64,000 nt of DNA from Datisca glomerata (GCA_003255025.1 QANY01002415.1:243364-307363), one strand, 5' to 3'. Positions 44,100 to 57,627 are shown, counted from the stretch's first letter. Translations and numbers: made by a program. The notes: generated from the letters alone by a model not told the origin.

Positions 44100-47000
44100 T
44101 CCCTTACGCTTCTAACTTTTTAACTCATAATTTAATTTTTGGGAAAAATATTAAACTTGTAACATTTGTCCTACCAAGAGCAATTTGCTCAACGAGAAAT
44201 TGACAGTCTTAGTGCCTGTGCCATTTGAAATCCTACGAAATCCATAAAAGACACTCCATGAGAGTTATCCTTCAATATAAGATAAAGGAAGTTATAAAGG
44301 GATTAAAAAGAGAGAAAAAAATTCCATTCATAACATGCTGATGAATATTTTCCTGTGTTTCAAGAATATAATCCTGAAAAAGAATATAGAACAGCACTGA
44401 CTCCACCATCTATTTCAAAAGTGAGTTTCGTAAAAGAATATAAAATGAAATATAAAGATCAAAGGGAAATACATGAAAAGGATCACCATTTCACAAGAGA
44501 GAAAAGGTAAATATTGATGATGATCACATCAAAATTAAGCCAAAATTTATACGGTTGCAAAGTCGTATCTTTTTCGCTCTTCCTCTTCCTGCAATAAAAC
44601 CACATCACTCAAGATATACTGCCTCCAAAGGGTAAAATATTGCAATTCATTACGAAAAGTTCTCTCTTATTTTTTCCTCTTTAAATACTCTGAACAAAAA
44701 TTATCGGATAGCCTATTCCGACATGGAAATGAGCCTTCATTGAGTACTAATAAAAAAATTGAAAACTTTCGTTGCAATATAAATACACAAACCAACACGA
44801 CCAACCACAGCCCCACCCCCAAGTAAAAAGAAGAAAGAATTATAGATATACAATGATTTTTGAAGAAAACTTGCTCACATCAGTTTGGAGCCATCATGAA
44901 CTATATTTTGTGAAGAGCTGATTAGGGTATTACTGACATCAGCAAGTTCCTTCCATTACTTCTAGTTCCTGAGAAGGCAGCATACCACATTTTAACTAAA
45001 TTCTAAAAAGTTCTTACTACGGGAAAGGTGAATTACCTTTGGATAAATTGCATAATCCACGAATAGACATTTTCTTAATCATGATAGGTTTCCTTCCATT
45101 AGAAAAGAGAAACGGTCAAAATTTGAAATGTAGTGAAGAAATTCAAAGTTAAATTATAAACGTCAGCTAAAATGTGTCGCAGGCCAAGACACAGGAAGCC
45201 AATCAGCAGGTTTGCTTAATTGTTCTACATAAATTAACACTTATGTGAAACTGACATCAACCTTGATCTTTTCATTATCTGAGAAAATCTTAAGACTCTT
45301 AACTCTCCCTGTTTCATAAAAATAAATGTAAAACTAGTTCGTAATTGTTACCCTAAATTTCTGTATGCAAATAAAAAGAACTTCAAAATAAATCTCCATA
45401 CCACTCTTGCAGATCCACTTATCTTCATTGGCCTGATTCAGAACTAGGCTCGCTTTCGCCTGTAAAAGGACCTAGATTATTCAGACCACAGGGCATATAA
45501 CAATGTGAGAACATTAAGTAGAATATTAAGCTACTTTTGGCACATACCTTTGCCGTTACCATTTTCTTTAGAGAAATATCCCTCGATTGCTCTTAGCGTT
45601 TAATGTAGGTAAAAAATAAACGAAATGAGGTTAGACCACCAATGCAACGCAAAAGAAAAAACCAGAGAGGTTAGACCACCACCAACACTACCATGATAGA
45701 CTAAAATAATCTTCAAGACCTCACCAGCTAACACTTCACATCCAAATCACCATCAGCTAACACTCCACAAAAGACGACACTGCCCATTCTAGCAATTGTT
45801 AACGTTAACGACCTATCTCAGAGCTCGTTGTCACTTATCCATTCAAACTTTAAAACTCACACCAATAACTATTCGCTTGGGAAGGTTATTTATTTTCAAT
45901 AATTGAAAGATTGCATATTTTTTCGTCCATCCAGTGTTTTGTTAATATTTCTAATAATGATTTCCACTTATCCAAATTTGGTTAGCCAAATTCTATATTT
46001 CTAACATAATTGGTCTTAACTTGACAACATGCCAGTTGAGTTAATATTAAAAAATGAAAATTTCCACACACATGCTTCTCGGTTGAACGAAAATCTACTA
46101 CACTCAAATATCAGGTAAGAGGTATTGTATAGGTCCCTGATGCACAACCACAACTAGAACCTTGTCTTACTGAGAGTAGTCATGTATAGCACCAATCCCA
46201 TAAGCCCTACAAACTAAGATGTATCTAATCTCCTTGCACATTGGCCTCATGTTATATATCATTCATTTGCATCAACTTCAACACGAAATAAAATCGTTTT
46301 GTGACCTAACAAGAGCCCACGGAACAACCCAAAATCCATGGGTGCTATAACTTCATAGTTTATACAGATGAAACATTATATTGTACATCAACACCAAATA
46401 ACATACTTGGATGCTATAAGTCCTAATAGTAGAAACCAAGTTTACTTTTAAAAACCGAAGGAAAGGAACCCATAGGACTCTAGAAACACGGAATAGACAA
46501 AGCATTTCATAAGAAACTGAGACAATGCAATAACTTATCTGTAATTAATAGAAAATTAAAGGCAAAAAAATACCAGTCGATTAGTGTTTGAAAGTGAAAG
46601 TCACTACTCAAAACATTTTTCGACGAAACCAGGGCTCGATTTAAGAGCCAAAGGAGAGACTCGGATAACTGTAACAATTGAGCGTCCAAAGAATCCACAA
46701 CGCAAGAAATTTCCATACTCGTTGAACCTAGTGCTTTCACATTCACTTAACCAAATCAAGAATAAAACACGGATCACTGAAACCAAGATTCACAATCTAA
46801 AAGTGTAAAAAGTAGTATCTCAATGCCTTTGGAATCGAAAAAATAAAAATTCTCAATCAATGATTCCAGATTCGTAACCGTGAACAGAAGAAACCCCAGA
46901 TCTTCTCGTAATTGATTAACCTTTCCAGATTAAGCAAATGATAAGACCAAATATGCGAGACTAAAGAAATTAAAAGTGAGAAAAAATTTCAAATAGATGA

Positions 47001-47300
47001 AACATTTAGAGAGAGAGATCGAAGCGATTTCATAGATGTAGGGATAGAAATTTTTAAGAGAAGAAGAAGAAGAAGAATGAGAAGAATGAGAAGAGAGAGA
47101 GAGGGGTATTTTTTTATTTCTACCGCATTCTCTGAAAATTGAGGAACAAGAGACAGGGAGAGGTATCGGTGATAGCTAGCGACGATGGTCGGTGATGAGG
47201 ATGAAGGGAGAAGGAAATGGCATCGAGGATGAAGGGAGACGGAGATGGAGTTGCAAGTTTAAGAGAAATGAAACGGTTAGGGTTATATAATGGCAATTGT
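44100..47300. other. CACTA interior without recognised genes
   Basis: No reading frame could be assigned. Bases 47040-47260 are GA-rich on the plus strand, so the minus strand is CT-rich like a plant gene leader, and 46507-46808 has overlapping open frames on both strands. These may be captured host sequence read on the minus strand, but nothing identifies it. Confidence 0.4.
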
Positions 47301-47503
47301 GTAACTAAAGAAAATTTAAGGACAGTTAAAAAGAATATGTGTCATATTAGGTAATATATTTATGACAGTTAATGTAAAACCTGTCATGTTAGGCAAACAT
47401 CAATTTTTTTACACTCTAGAGTCTTTTTTTACATGACAGGTTTAAGAGACCTGTCATTAATTCTAATAACCTACTGTCATCTAAAACCTATTTTGTAGTA
47501 GTG

Positions 47504-47782
47504 TCGATGATTTGTTTGGAAGATCTTGGTGTAGATCTCACAGTCCATTGTTCGTGGAATCTCAAGTTTATATTTAACGAGGACCCTTGATAGACTACAA
47601 GAGGTATAATTCATTTCTTTGTACGTCTATGATTTAATATATAGAGATATAATGAATCCAATGAGAAAAAAATTATTTTTCATTAAAAATTATTTTTTGA
47701 AACCTGTGGCGTCGCAATTATTTTCCGATCGATAAAATTTGTTAAACTATACGCCTCCGCTGTGCGCGCCATGATTCCAACA
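47504..47782 (+). repeat. 5' LTR, second segment
   Basis: Resumes after the CACTA with GATGATTTGTTTGGAAGATC, matching GAGGATTGGTTCGGAAGAGC in the 3' LTR, and ends at CCAACA before the primer-binding site. The first three bases are the duplicated TCG. Confidence 0.92.
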
Positions 47783-47783
47783 A

Positions 47784-47799
47784 TTGGTATCAGAATGGT
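47784..47799 (+). promoter_or_regulatory. Copia-type primer-binding site
   Basis: TTGGTATCAGAATGG begins one base after the LTR end; TGGTATCAGA matches the initiator methionine tRNA complement. Confidence 0.85.
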
Positions 47800-49578
47800 T
47801 TTTATATATTTTTATATTAAACACTGTGTGAGTTTTCTTGCATTATTTTATATATTTTGATATGTACGAATAAATGGATGGTTATATTTTTTGAATTTAT
47901 GGTTAATAATAAATCGTTAATTGTATGGTGGTTTAAGAAAAAAGAGAAAGAGCTCATTTATGGAGTTCTGACGGCGGCAATAGTGTTGCCGGCACTGGGC
48001 ACTGGCGCCGCCAGTAATTTCGGTGGCAGAATCACCATTAGGAAAAATGGCGGCAGCAGTAGTGGTGGCAGCAACGACAGTGGGAGTGTCCCACTACCAC
48101 CACCGACGGCAATCCCTATGATTGCCAGGGTACTATTAGCTGATACTCTGATGCGATGTTGCCCTAACTTTGTGATGTTTCGTGAAAACTCTAATCATAT
48201 CTTTTATCTTTTAATTTTAAAATTAATTTAATTTAAAAAATAGTTATTGATTTTAATTTTTTGAAAATTAAAATTATTTGATTGATTAGGTTTTACCAAA
48301 GTTTGATGAGTCATCAATTTATTTTTTGACTACTCAAATTAAATTAATTTTAAAAGGACAAGTAATGGGATTATTTAATTAAGAAAGTAGTTTATCCTAA
48401 TTAAAAAGAGTTTTGATCAAAGTTTAAAGATTATGAAGATGGACCTCTAATGGAGAAGGAGCAATTTTGGAAATATGTATTCTTGAAGCCCGCCTTGTAA
48501 TTATTTTTATTTTTCAATTATTTCTATTTTTTCAAATATTATAATTTTAAAAATACTCAATAGTCATTCGGTTCATCATTTATTTATTATTTTTATTTAA
48601 ATAAATGTTTATTGATTTGATTAATAACATGACCATGCATTAGTCGATCACATGCCAAACATGAAATCCCACATAGTTTTATTTAATCATGCATCTCATT
48701 AGTAGAAATATGATTTATTAGGATTGTCCTAATATTTTTATATGAGTTGATTTGCAAAATCAATTATATGTAAATTAATAAGTTTTAATTAGTTAAACTT
48801 GATAATCAAATCACTCAAAAAATATGCGTTTAGTTAGTCCTTTATGATAACTGAATTTAAATAAAAGTGTTTTATTAAAGTTAGATGAATGTAATTAGCT
48901 AATTATTCTAAGTTCACCTAAATTAACTTTAGGCACTTTAGAATGTTAAATGAACTTAGACCAATTAGATTTGATGACTAATTAATTTTATATTCATAGG
49001 ATTATTGTAACTAGTAATTAATTTAGAATTAATTGATTAGTTAAATAGAAACAAATTATTTACAAAAAAATTGAGTGGGAGGAGGTTGACACGTCATTGT
49101 AACCTATGGTCTCCATCATTAGTACAACAATGTGAGAGATGGTGAGGGCCTCGAGACGAATTTGTTTTCGTCCCCCTAAGAAAAGTTTCGAATTGTATCA
49201 ATATTAATGTTGACTTCTTTAAAAGATAGGACTAAGCGATGTACTTTAGAATTGACCGACCCTAAGAAGATATTTTCTAAATTAAGTCATGCAATCTGAA
49301 ATAATAGATTACACTCACAAAGTCACAATTAAGTTTTGAGTGGATAATTGTGACTTGACTAAATAAACAGTACTTTATTATTAAAAGGGAAAATATGAGA
49401 TATTTTAACATTTAATTAATAAGGATGAGAATGTCTCATTGACGGTTTAAAATTAATATGACCGACCCTAAGGTGTCACATTAATTGTTAGGTTCTCTTA
49501 TTTAGGATTAGTAATGATTAAGTTTATGTGTTTGATATGTTGCATTCATGCATTACATTTACATTTCAAAATTTAATT
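47800..49578 (+). other. Short non-coding interior of the large-LTR element
   Basis: A GC-rich island at 47965-48130 with many GGC/GGTGGCAG words gives a Gly/Ser-rich open frame (47857-48231) that I do not regard as gag. The rest is AT-rich with no pol motif; GACCGACCCTAAG occurs twice (about 49255 and 49462). Likely an untranslated region retained for packaging. Confidence 0.6.
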
Positions 49579-51169
49579 TGAAATTAATAAAATTACATTT
49601 TTCTTATAATTGTTTTTCTGAATTATTATTGAATAATTTGTATAAATATTTGAAAATTTCATATTCATTGATGAGACTATGATCTTGTATTAGTACGAGA
49701 GTATTAAGATAATAGATAATGAATAAACTATGAAATCTTTAATGAATTATTGCTAGTACAGTTCGCTAAGCATTTTGAATGCACGTGATCTAGATCACTG
49801 ATGTCGATATACTTCTTAGTAAATGTACTTTATATAACTATATTATATATGACATGACCGATGTTGATTAATATCTTTATTATCTTACCATTTATCATAA
49901 AGATTTAATACACATTAATATGGTGATCATATGTAGATCAGTCTAAATCCTGAGTAGTCATGAACCCCTATACATGCCTACTGGATCTTTTGACTTACTC
50001 GTTAAGGTTTTTTCTTAAAAGCAGATAGTGAGTTTTGTTTTGGAGATTCAGTGATATGGATGACTAGAAACATGATCTTACAAGATATAGAATCCAAGCT
50101 TTCCTAACGGATCTTATATTGGTTCCCTTAAGTGTTAATTCTAAAACTAAATGTTTATTGAGCTCAAATTTATAATACGATTATAAATTTTCCATTCACT
50201 AATGAATTAATGGTAGTCAATGATCAATAGATAATTAGAAGGGTAAAATAATAATTTTGACCAGCTCTAATGTACGAACCAATAATTGGAGGACAAAATT
50301 ACATGAAATGATTATATCAATGGACTACATGAGATTACTCTGTAAATATATTCTGTAATTACTAAAAGTGCAATTCTATATTTATAGTGGAGTAATAATG
50401 AAATAAATAAGATTATTTAATTAAAGATTTTAATTAATAATCTGATTTATTGGAGCTTAGAACTATGGGTCTGTGGTTTCTGAACCACCACTGGATTACA
50501 CAATCTAGGGTGTGAATGTTTCAGAACATAAGAAAATGATTAGCTTGCAAAATGAATTAAATTTCTGGAGCAAGTATATAATTATGAGATAATTATATGA
50601 AATTAATTAATTAAGAATTAGTTATCTAAATTATTTATTATAATTGTTGGAACTTACAATTGAGTAATTATATTGATTAGTTTTGTATGAATCGTTAAGT
50701 CAGATAGTAAATTTGATTCATGAAATTAAATAATATTAAATTATTATGAGTTTATAATTTGAATTTAAATTAAATAATCTGTTAATTTTGAACTAACAGA
50801 TAAGTTAGTTGATAGGTGTGATCAGATAAGTTAATTTTGAATTAACTAATATTTAGATATTTATCCAATTTAAATTAAAATAATAAAGTTTGAAAAATTA
50901 TCACATGGCACATAGGATTGCCGCACACGCCAATCAAAATCAGTGATAGACGCGTAGTATTGTAGTGCCACATAACACTACAATACATGGATGAGATACT
51001 ATAGTGCCCCACGTCACACTACAGTGTCGCACGACACTACAGTGTGACGCAGACTGCAGTGGGTCCCACTATAATATGGCGTTAAATTTACTGAGTCCCA
51101 TTCAGCGGCACATTCATAAATAATTTATTATTTTAATAAATTCCTAAACCTAATGAGCCTTGATCTAGA

Positions 51170-51227
<58 letters not shown>

Positions 51228-51724
51228 CTATCAGTCTAATTGAAGAAGCAATTTGTGTAATTAATTGTTAATCAAAGGCTCTGCGAATTCTCCAATTCCT
51301 TCTCAAAGCTCTGTCTTAAAAAGTCATCTCCAATTCCTTCTCAGAGCTCTGTCTTAAAAAGTCATTCCCTAAATCTCTAGATCTCATGTGTTGAGTATAT
51401 CTAGAGACAAAAAAGTATTATTGAAATATTCTACATGTCCACACACGTCCTAATATGTTCGAGGATTGGTTCGGAAGAGCTTAGTGGATCTCACAGTCCG
51501 TTGTTTGTGAAATTTGTTGTTACCGAGTACGCTTTGATAGACTACAAGTGGTATAATTCTTTTTTTATGCCTACGATTTAATGTAAGATATATTATGGAT
51601 CCGATGAGAAAAAATCATATTTCATTAAAAAATATTTTTTGGAACCTGTGGCATCACAATTGTTCTCTGATCGATAAAATTTTTTAAGCTATATGTCTCC
51701 ACTACGCATGCCGCGATTCCAACC
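49579..51724 (+). repeat. 3' LTR (uninterrupted copy)
   Basis: 2146 bp. Contains the empty CACTA target site at about 51458-51470 and a TA microsatellite at 51171-51225. Also a local duplication of CAATTCCTTCTCAGAGCTCTG (51291-51360). Confidence 0.92.
51171..51225. repeat. (AT)n microsatellite
   Basis: About 25 TA dinucleotides, longer than the corresponding tract in the 5' LTR. Confidence 0.97.
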
Positions 51725-54219
51725 GTAGAGAGTTAAACATCTATATGAATAAAAATTATGCAAATATTAAAAAAAAATTAATCATTTTTTAATGTTCTCG
51801 TGAGTTGCTTTTTTTTAGATTTTGTTGCCATTTTTTGTGACACTCGATTGAACTAGTTATCGTCCATGATTTTTCTTTTGCTATTTGATTAGCAATGATT
51901 GAAAAAAGGGAAATAATGGTAAATCGTAACATATGTCGTAAAAAAGGTATATTTATATCCCCAAAAAATATGTTTACTTCGAGTTTTATTATTTTTTGTG
52001 TGACACTCAGTTTAAGTAGTTACCATCTGTAATTTTTCTTTGCTATTTGAATAGCAATTGTTAAATAAAAAAATTGTAACTAGTATACTATATAGTAAAA
52101 AATTATACTTAAATTATACATTTATATATATATACATTTATACATAGATTAATTTATTTAGACATATATGATTATTATTCATTTATAATATTATAATTAT
52201 ATTGTATTATTCAAAAAATAAAAAAGGAGAAAGGGTTGTACATAAGGTGATATCTCCCCCATGTGGACAAATTCAGTGAATAGACAAATCGTGATATCAC
52301 CCCATGTGGACAAATTCAGAGGTGAATCAACCTCTGTGGATAAGGCTGTGGCCTTGTAGCCGGAGCCTTGTGTCCCATTTTTCCATTTTCTTTTTTTCTT
52401 TCTTTTCTTCTTTTTGGTTTTACTTTATTTTATTTTTTCATTTTTTTATTAATATATGTTGATATTTGTTTCAATTCATATTTTTATGCTTCTTTATATG
52501 CTTCACATATTCTTCTTTTTTCTACTCTACATATTATCTTCAAATTTATTATACATTTTTATCATCTTTAACTTTTCTTTTCATTTTTTTATTTCTTCTT
52601 CTTCATAGTTGTTGTTTCTTCTTATATGTATTTTATTTATGTATCATTGTTATGTTATCATATTTTATGGTGTGATTCTTGTCTCATTCTCTTATCATTA
52701 GATGTAATATATATATATATTACAATCGTAACAATTGGATTTGAATTTTGTAAATTTCGTTATTTAGTTTTCACTAAAAAATCCATTGACAGACTTTTAA
52801 ATTTTTCAGATACCAAACTTCTCGAGTTACTGAGGTGAGGAATAATTTCAATAATGCTTTGATTTTAAAAAAATTATAAAAAATTACTTTTCAATGATAT
52901 TTATATCACCCATTAAAAGTCATTTATTTTTATTCATTATATGATACAAGACACACCTAATGAGACATTCAAAAGAAATTTCTTTCACTTATTTGTTTAA
53001 TTTAAAAATAATAATAATTTAGATAGCATTTGATTAAATTTGATAACTGTTTTAATAATGGGTGTTGTAAGGAGCTAATACATTCCCCACATACAAATAA
53101 CTTCCGAACCAACTTTAAATTTTTGTAGACCAAAATTGTTGTTTTAAAATTAGGTGATTAAGCATACTTTAAAATGATTGGTGACGAATCTATTTTTTTA
53201 AATGAATTTTTTAATCATCGCTCCGCGTACCATGCATATTGCGATACAATACAAGTATGTTTATTAAGTATATATCATTCATCAGTATGATGTCCCAATG
53301 ATCGAGTTTCATCCACGACTGAATGGTGAACAATCAAGAGATAAAATGTGCTTATATGATAACGCAACCATGTTGGCGCACACAGATGTAAACCAAGAAA
53401 CAAGTCAAGTCTAACCAAAACTAAAAGTGAAAAGGAAAATGAATTAGAAGCCTAATATGAAAAAATGAGTATAAAAAAGGATCATTCACAATTAAAATAT
53501 ATATTCCAGCGATAGATCACATTAAAGAGTGACAATTGAGAAATGTTAGGGAGAGAGAAGAAGATTTTTACGGCGGTTAGATAAGACGCGTGAGGTCCAA
53601 CCATCAACCAAATATCACCCATAAGATATTGAATTGTTGCGAAAGGTCGGAAGTGAAACTGTCACCAAAGCTGCGATCAACATTGAATTTGGTGCAATCA
53701 ATCTCATAATATTCAAGTCTTAGCATACCCAAAAAAGCCAATTTGTTGTCGTTAAAATGGGACAAAGATATGCACCTATATTTTTTTACCCTAAGGGTGC
53801 ATGGGAATGGATGTCCCATAAATAATACTCAGGCCTTCAATAAGTTAGGGAGTAAACGTAGATGTTTTAAACTATAAACATATATAGAAGGAGCACTTTG
53901 GAAAACGCATAAAAAATGCCAGACTCTCAAATAGAAATACATAGGAGTCTTGCAACACTATGCCTAATGTTCTCCAGAAACCCGTTCAACATGCGTCAAA
54001 GATTTCACACTTGCTTAACTTTATATCAAAGCACACGATGACACATGTTACTGAAGAAGGAAATGCTAGGTTACACATTTTAGTTACGTAGAAGTAAATC
54101 ATGGTATTAGCAACAAAAAAAAATATGGATAGCAACTATCAAGAAGTTTAGGAAGGTAACGCCAAAATCCTTTGACAGGATCAAGACAATGAATCAAGAA
54201 AGAGTCATAACCCTCTACG
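51725..54219. other. AT-rich region with a short duplication
   Basis: No gene recognised. 52238-52318 holds two copies of GTGATATC-A/T-CCCCCATGTGGAC followed by AAATTCAG, and just after them CAGAGGT/ACCTCTG forms a 7-bp hairpin. 52370-52840 is T-rich and opens Phe/Leu-rich frames that look like simple sequence. The part nearest 54219 may be the 3' LTR of the copia that follows on the minus strand, but its partner was not found. Confidence 0.45.
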
Positions 54220-57200
54220 TCTCCACCTTGGATCAAGCTTCAGTTAGGACCTCCCAAACCCTAGAATTCTCCATTGTTCTTCAAACATCAGTCTGAAAGT
54301 GTCCTCACATTTATCAAGTTTAAGAAGTGTTCAAACTTGACAAATGTGACAGGCTTTGTGATAATGTCAGCAAGGTTATCATTAGTGTGAATCTTCACCA
54401 CAACTACCTTTCCTGCTGAAATCACCTCTCTTATAAACTCCATTCTTATATCTATATGTTTAGTTCTCTCGTGGTGCATTTGATTCTTTGTCAAGTGGAT
54501 TGCACTTTGATTATCACAGATACTCTTATACCGTTTTGTTTGATGCCTAGTTTCTCAGCAATCCCTTTAAACCATAAAGCTTCTTTAATTTCCTCAGTTG
54601 CTACAATATACTCAGCTTTTGTTGTAGATAAAGTCACCACTAGTTGAAGTGTAGCTTTCCAACTTATACTGCAACAAAAAACTGTAAACATATACCCTGT
54701 GAAAGACATTCTTTTGTCTAGGTCTCCTGTAAAATCAGAGTCAACATAGCCTTGAACGATTTCAGCTTCCGTGTTTTCCTTTTCAAACACCAAACCTTGC
54801 CTGGGAGTTCCTCTTAGATATCTCAAGACCCATTTAACAGCCTCTCAATGTTCTTTGCTAGGTTTTTCCATGAATCTACTGACTAGACTTGCTTCCTTGG
54901 CCAGATTAGGTCTTGTGCAAACCATAGTGACATAAGGCTGCCCACAACACTAACATAGGGAATTTTCTCCATTAGTCTTGTTCTTCACTTATCTTAGGAG
55001 ATTGTTAAGATGTTAGCTTAAAATGAGTAGCTAATGGAGTTTTAACAGATTTTAAGTCTGCCATTCCATACTTCCTCAAGACTTTGAGAATATAATTCTC
55101 ATGATGAATAAACATTCTATTTTTCACCTTTTCTCTAAAAATGTCCACTCCAAGAATTCTTCTAGCTTCTCCTAAATCTTTCATCTCAAATTCCCTATGA
55201 AGTAGAACCTTAAGCTCTCTGATTTCAGCCATATTAGTTGATGCAATGAGCATATCATCTATATAGAACAACAAATATAGTCTTGATCTATTATCAGTAC
55301 ACTTACAGTATACATAATTATCATAAACTCATCATATTTCAGATATCATTGTCTTGGGCTTTGTTTTAAACCATAGAGAGATTTCTTGAGAAGATATACC
55401 TTGTTTTCTTCTCCTCTCTTTATGAAGTCATCAGGTTGAGCCATAGAAATCTTCTCCTCTAAGTTTTCATGTAGCAAAGCTATTTGACATCCATTTGTTC
55501 TATTTCTAATCCATATTGAGTTACTAAAGCGAGAAGTAATCTAATTGAGGTGTGCTTTACTACTGGTGAACTGATTTCAGAATAGTCTATGCCCTCTCTC
55601 TAACTAAAACTCTTAACTACCATTCTAGCTTTGAATCTAGGTTTCTCAGCTCTTGGAATTCCTTGTTTCATCTTGAAAATCCATTTATAACCAAAATATT
55701 TTGTCCCTCAGGTTTGTTAACTAGAACCAAAGTGTGGTTCTTGTCTAAAGAGTTTATCTCCTCTTTCATATCCTCAAGCCACTGTTTTTTTTTCTCTAAA
55801 TTTTCATAGCTTCATGAAAATTTATGGGTTCATTTTCATTCAGGTTTTCTGCTGCTATTAGAGCAAATGCAATAAGGTCTACATATCTATACCTAACATG
55901 TGGTCTGAGTTATCTCCTGTTTCTGTCTTTGGCTAATTGACAGTCTGAAAGGTCTTTATGTTCTTCATGTGTTTCAAATTGTTCTTGGTGTTCATCATAT
56001 GGTCCAAATTCCGTGTTGGTGAAGCTTGAAGCATTAGGTTCTTTACTGGTGTTCTCAAGCTCCACCTCAAAACCAATCCCACTAGTTTTTTCTAGTTTCT
56101 GGTTGCTCGATCATATTAGAATTATTCATGTACATTTCACCCTCTCTAAATGTAACATCTCTACTTATAAAGCTCTTGGACTTGGACCTGTTCTGATTTG
56201 AAAAGGATAGTTTGTAACCTTTTACTCCTTCGGGGTAGCCAACAAACATGCACCTTCTTGCCATTTGATCTAGTTTTCCCTCTTTAGTGTGAGCATATGC
56301 GACACATCCAAAAACATTTAGATATGTAAGATTTGGTAAAGATCCAGTCCAAACCTCTTCTGGTGTTTTAAACTCCAAGGCTACTGAAGGACACATGTTT
56401 ATAAGGTAGGCTGCTGTATTGGCTGCTTTTACCCAAAACCTCTAAGGTAGATTAACACTTGACAGCATACACCTTACCCTTTATAGGAGATTCCTATTCA
56501 TCCTCTTAGCCAGTCCATTCTGCTGAGGAGTGTGAAGTATTGTTTTTGCCTCACAGTGCCCTCATCCTTATAAAACTTTTTAAATTTTTCATTGAAGTAT
56601 CCCAACCCATTATCAATTTCTTAACCTTTTTTCCTACTTGCAACTCTACCATTCTTTTTCATTCTCGAAACTTTTGAAATGCCTTACTCTTTGATTTAAG
56701 TATATAAATCCAGAATTTCCTTGAGCAATCATCAATAATAGAGATGAAATACCTTCCTCTACTTAGCGATTCAATATTTGATGGTCCCTAGAGATCTGAG
56801 TGAATATAACTAATAATTTCTTGTGTTCTGTGAGTTGTAGAGGTGAACTTAACCCTGGGTGCCTTCCCATATACACAAAGTTCACAGAACTTCAAACTGT
56901 TCAGATTATCTCCATTAAGAAGACCATTTTTCTCAAGTTCCTGTAGCCCATTTTCACTCACATGTCCCAATATTTCATGCCACAAGGTTGATCTGTCAAT
57001 TTATGGTGTAGATACATAGTTTGTTGCACTAATTAATGTATTACCTTGGAGTACATAGAGACCATTTTCTTTTAAACAATTCATTACAACCATGGAGCCC
57101 TTGTAAATTTTGTGAACTCCATTCTCTTCCTGATAGGTATACCCACTTTCATTCAAAACTCCAAGTGAAATGAGATTCCTTTCCAAATTAGGCACAAATC

Positions 57201-57627
57201 TTACTTCTGACTTTCTTCTCAAATCCATCATGTGTTTTAATCCTGATGGTTCTAGGTCCAATGATTTTACACTATTTATTGTCTCCAAGTAAAACTTTTC
57301 CACCATCACGCCTAGAAAAAGTCTCAAACTAGTCCATGTTTGGTGTCATGTGAAATGAGCAACGGGAGTCAAGGATCCACTATTTTTCAGAGTTTTTGGT
57401 TCCACCACTAGAACATCAGCACTTTCATGTCCATCCTCTACCACAACAGCATCACCATCAACCCCTCCTTTGCCTCAGGTTCTTTCTTTCTCTTAGGACA
57501 AAGTCTTCTAATATGACCCTCTACATGATAGTGATAACATCTCACTTTCTTATAGTTCTTTACATTTATGGACTTTGATCTAGACTTACTTCTTCCTCCG
57601 AACTCCTTGTACAGGTAAAAAATCATA
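54220..57627 (-). pseudogene. Copia polyprotein, minus strand: gag knuckle to RNase H (copia G)
   Basis: Read right to left: a zinc knuckle at about 57490-57560 (CYHYHVEGHIRRLC; the second Cys has become Tyr), protease near 57330-57385 (ILDSRCSFHMTP, with DSR instead of DSG), pre-integrase at 57327-56788 (MWHEILGHVSENGL, FCELCVYGKAPR), integrase at 56400-56080 (FKTPEEVWTG, CMFVGYPEGVKGYKL), RT with YIDDMLIAS at about 55255-55274 and RNase H at 54826-54288 (GYVDSDFTGDLDKRMSFTGY, LSTTKAEYI, HERTKHIDIR). Frameshifts and stops separate the segments. A CCAAGGTGGAGA tract at 54221-54232 (complement) marks the end before the 3' LTR. Better preserved than the other copia copies here. The gag N-terminus lies beyond the gypsy insertion, at 61958-62281. 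Confidence 0.92.

Larger units (their letters stand above)
42420..47503. mobile_element. CACTA-type DNA transposon, non-autonomous
   Basis: 5084 bp. Left end TACTACTACAAAATGGGG (first base C changed to T) and right end CCTATTTTGTAGTAGTG are inverted repeats of the CACTACTACAAAA type, with similarity continuing for about 30 bp (TTAGATGA). A 3-bp target duplication TCG lies at 42417-42419 and 47504-47506, and the intact 3' LTR has the empty site GTTCGAGGATTGG. Subterminal regions hold paired TGACGGG/CCCGTCA and GACAGG/CCTGTC words as usual in this superfamily. I saw no TNP2-like transposase motif, so it is probably non-autonomous. Confidence 0.92.
40678..51724 (+). mobile_element. Non-coding LTR element with about 2-kb LTRs (LARD-like), host of a CACTA insertion
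   Basis: Direct repeats 40678-47782 (5' LTR, interrupted) and 49579-51724 (3' LTR) both begin TGAAATTAATAAAA and end GATTCCAACA/GATTCCAACC. The 5' copy is followed by ATTGGTATCAGAATGG, a copia-type primer-binding site. Without the CACTA insertion the 5' LTR is about 2.0 kb; the 3' LTR is 2146 bp. The interior, 47783-49578, is only 1.8 kb and shows no gag or pol motif. No clear polypurine tract or target duplication was recognised (TAATA on the left, GTAGA on the right). Confidence 0.85.

Noticed and set aside
46507..46808. Transposase exon of the CACTA element
   Set aside because: Overlapping frames on both strands show no TNP2-like motif.
47857..48231. Gag protein of the large-LTR element
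   Set aside because: The Gly/Ser-rich frame comes from a GC-rich leader island; no capsid or zinc-knuckle motif is present.
52368..52838. Phe/Leu-rich membrane protein genes
   Set aside because: T-rich simple sequence opens overlapping frames; no start context or family resemblance.
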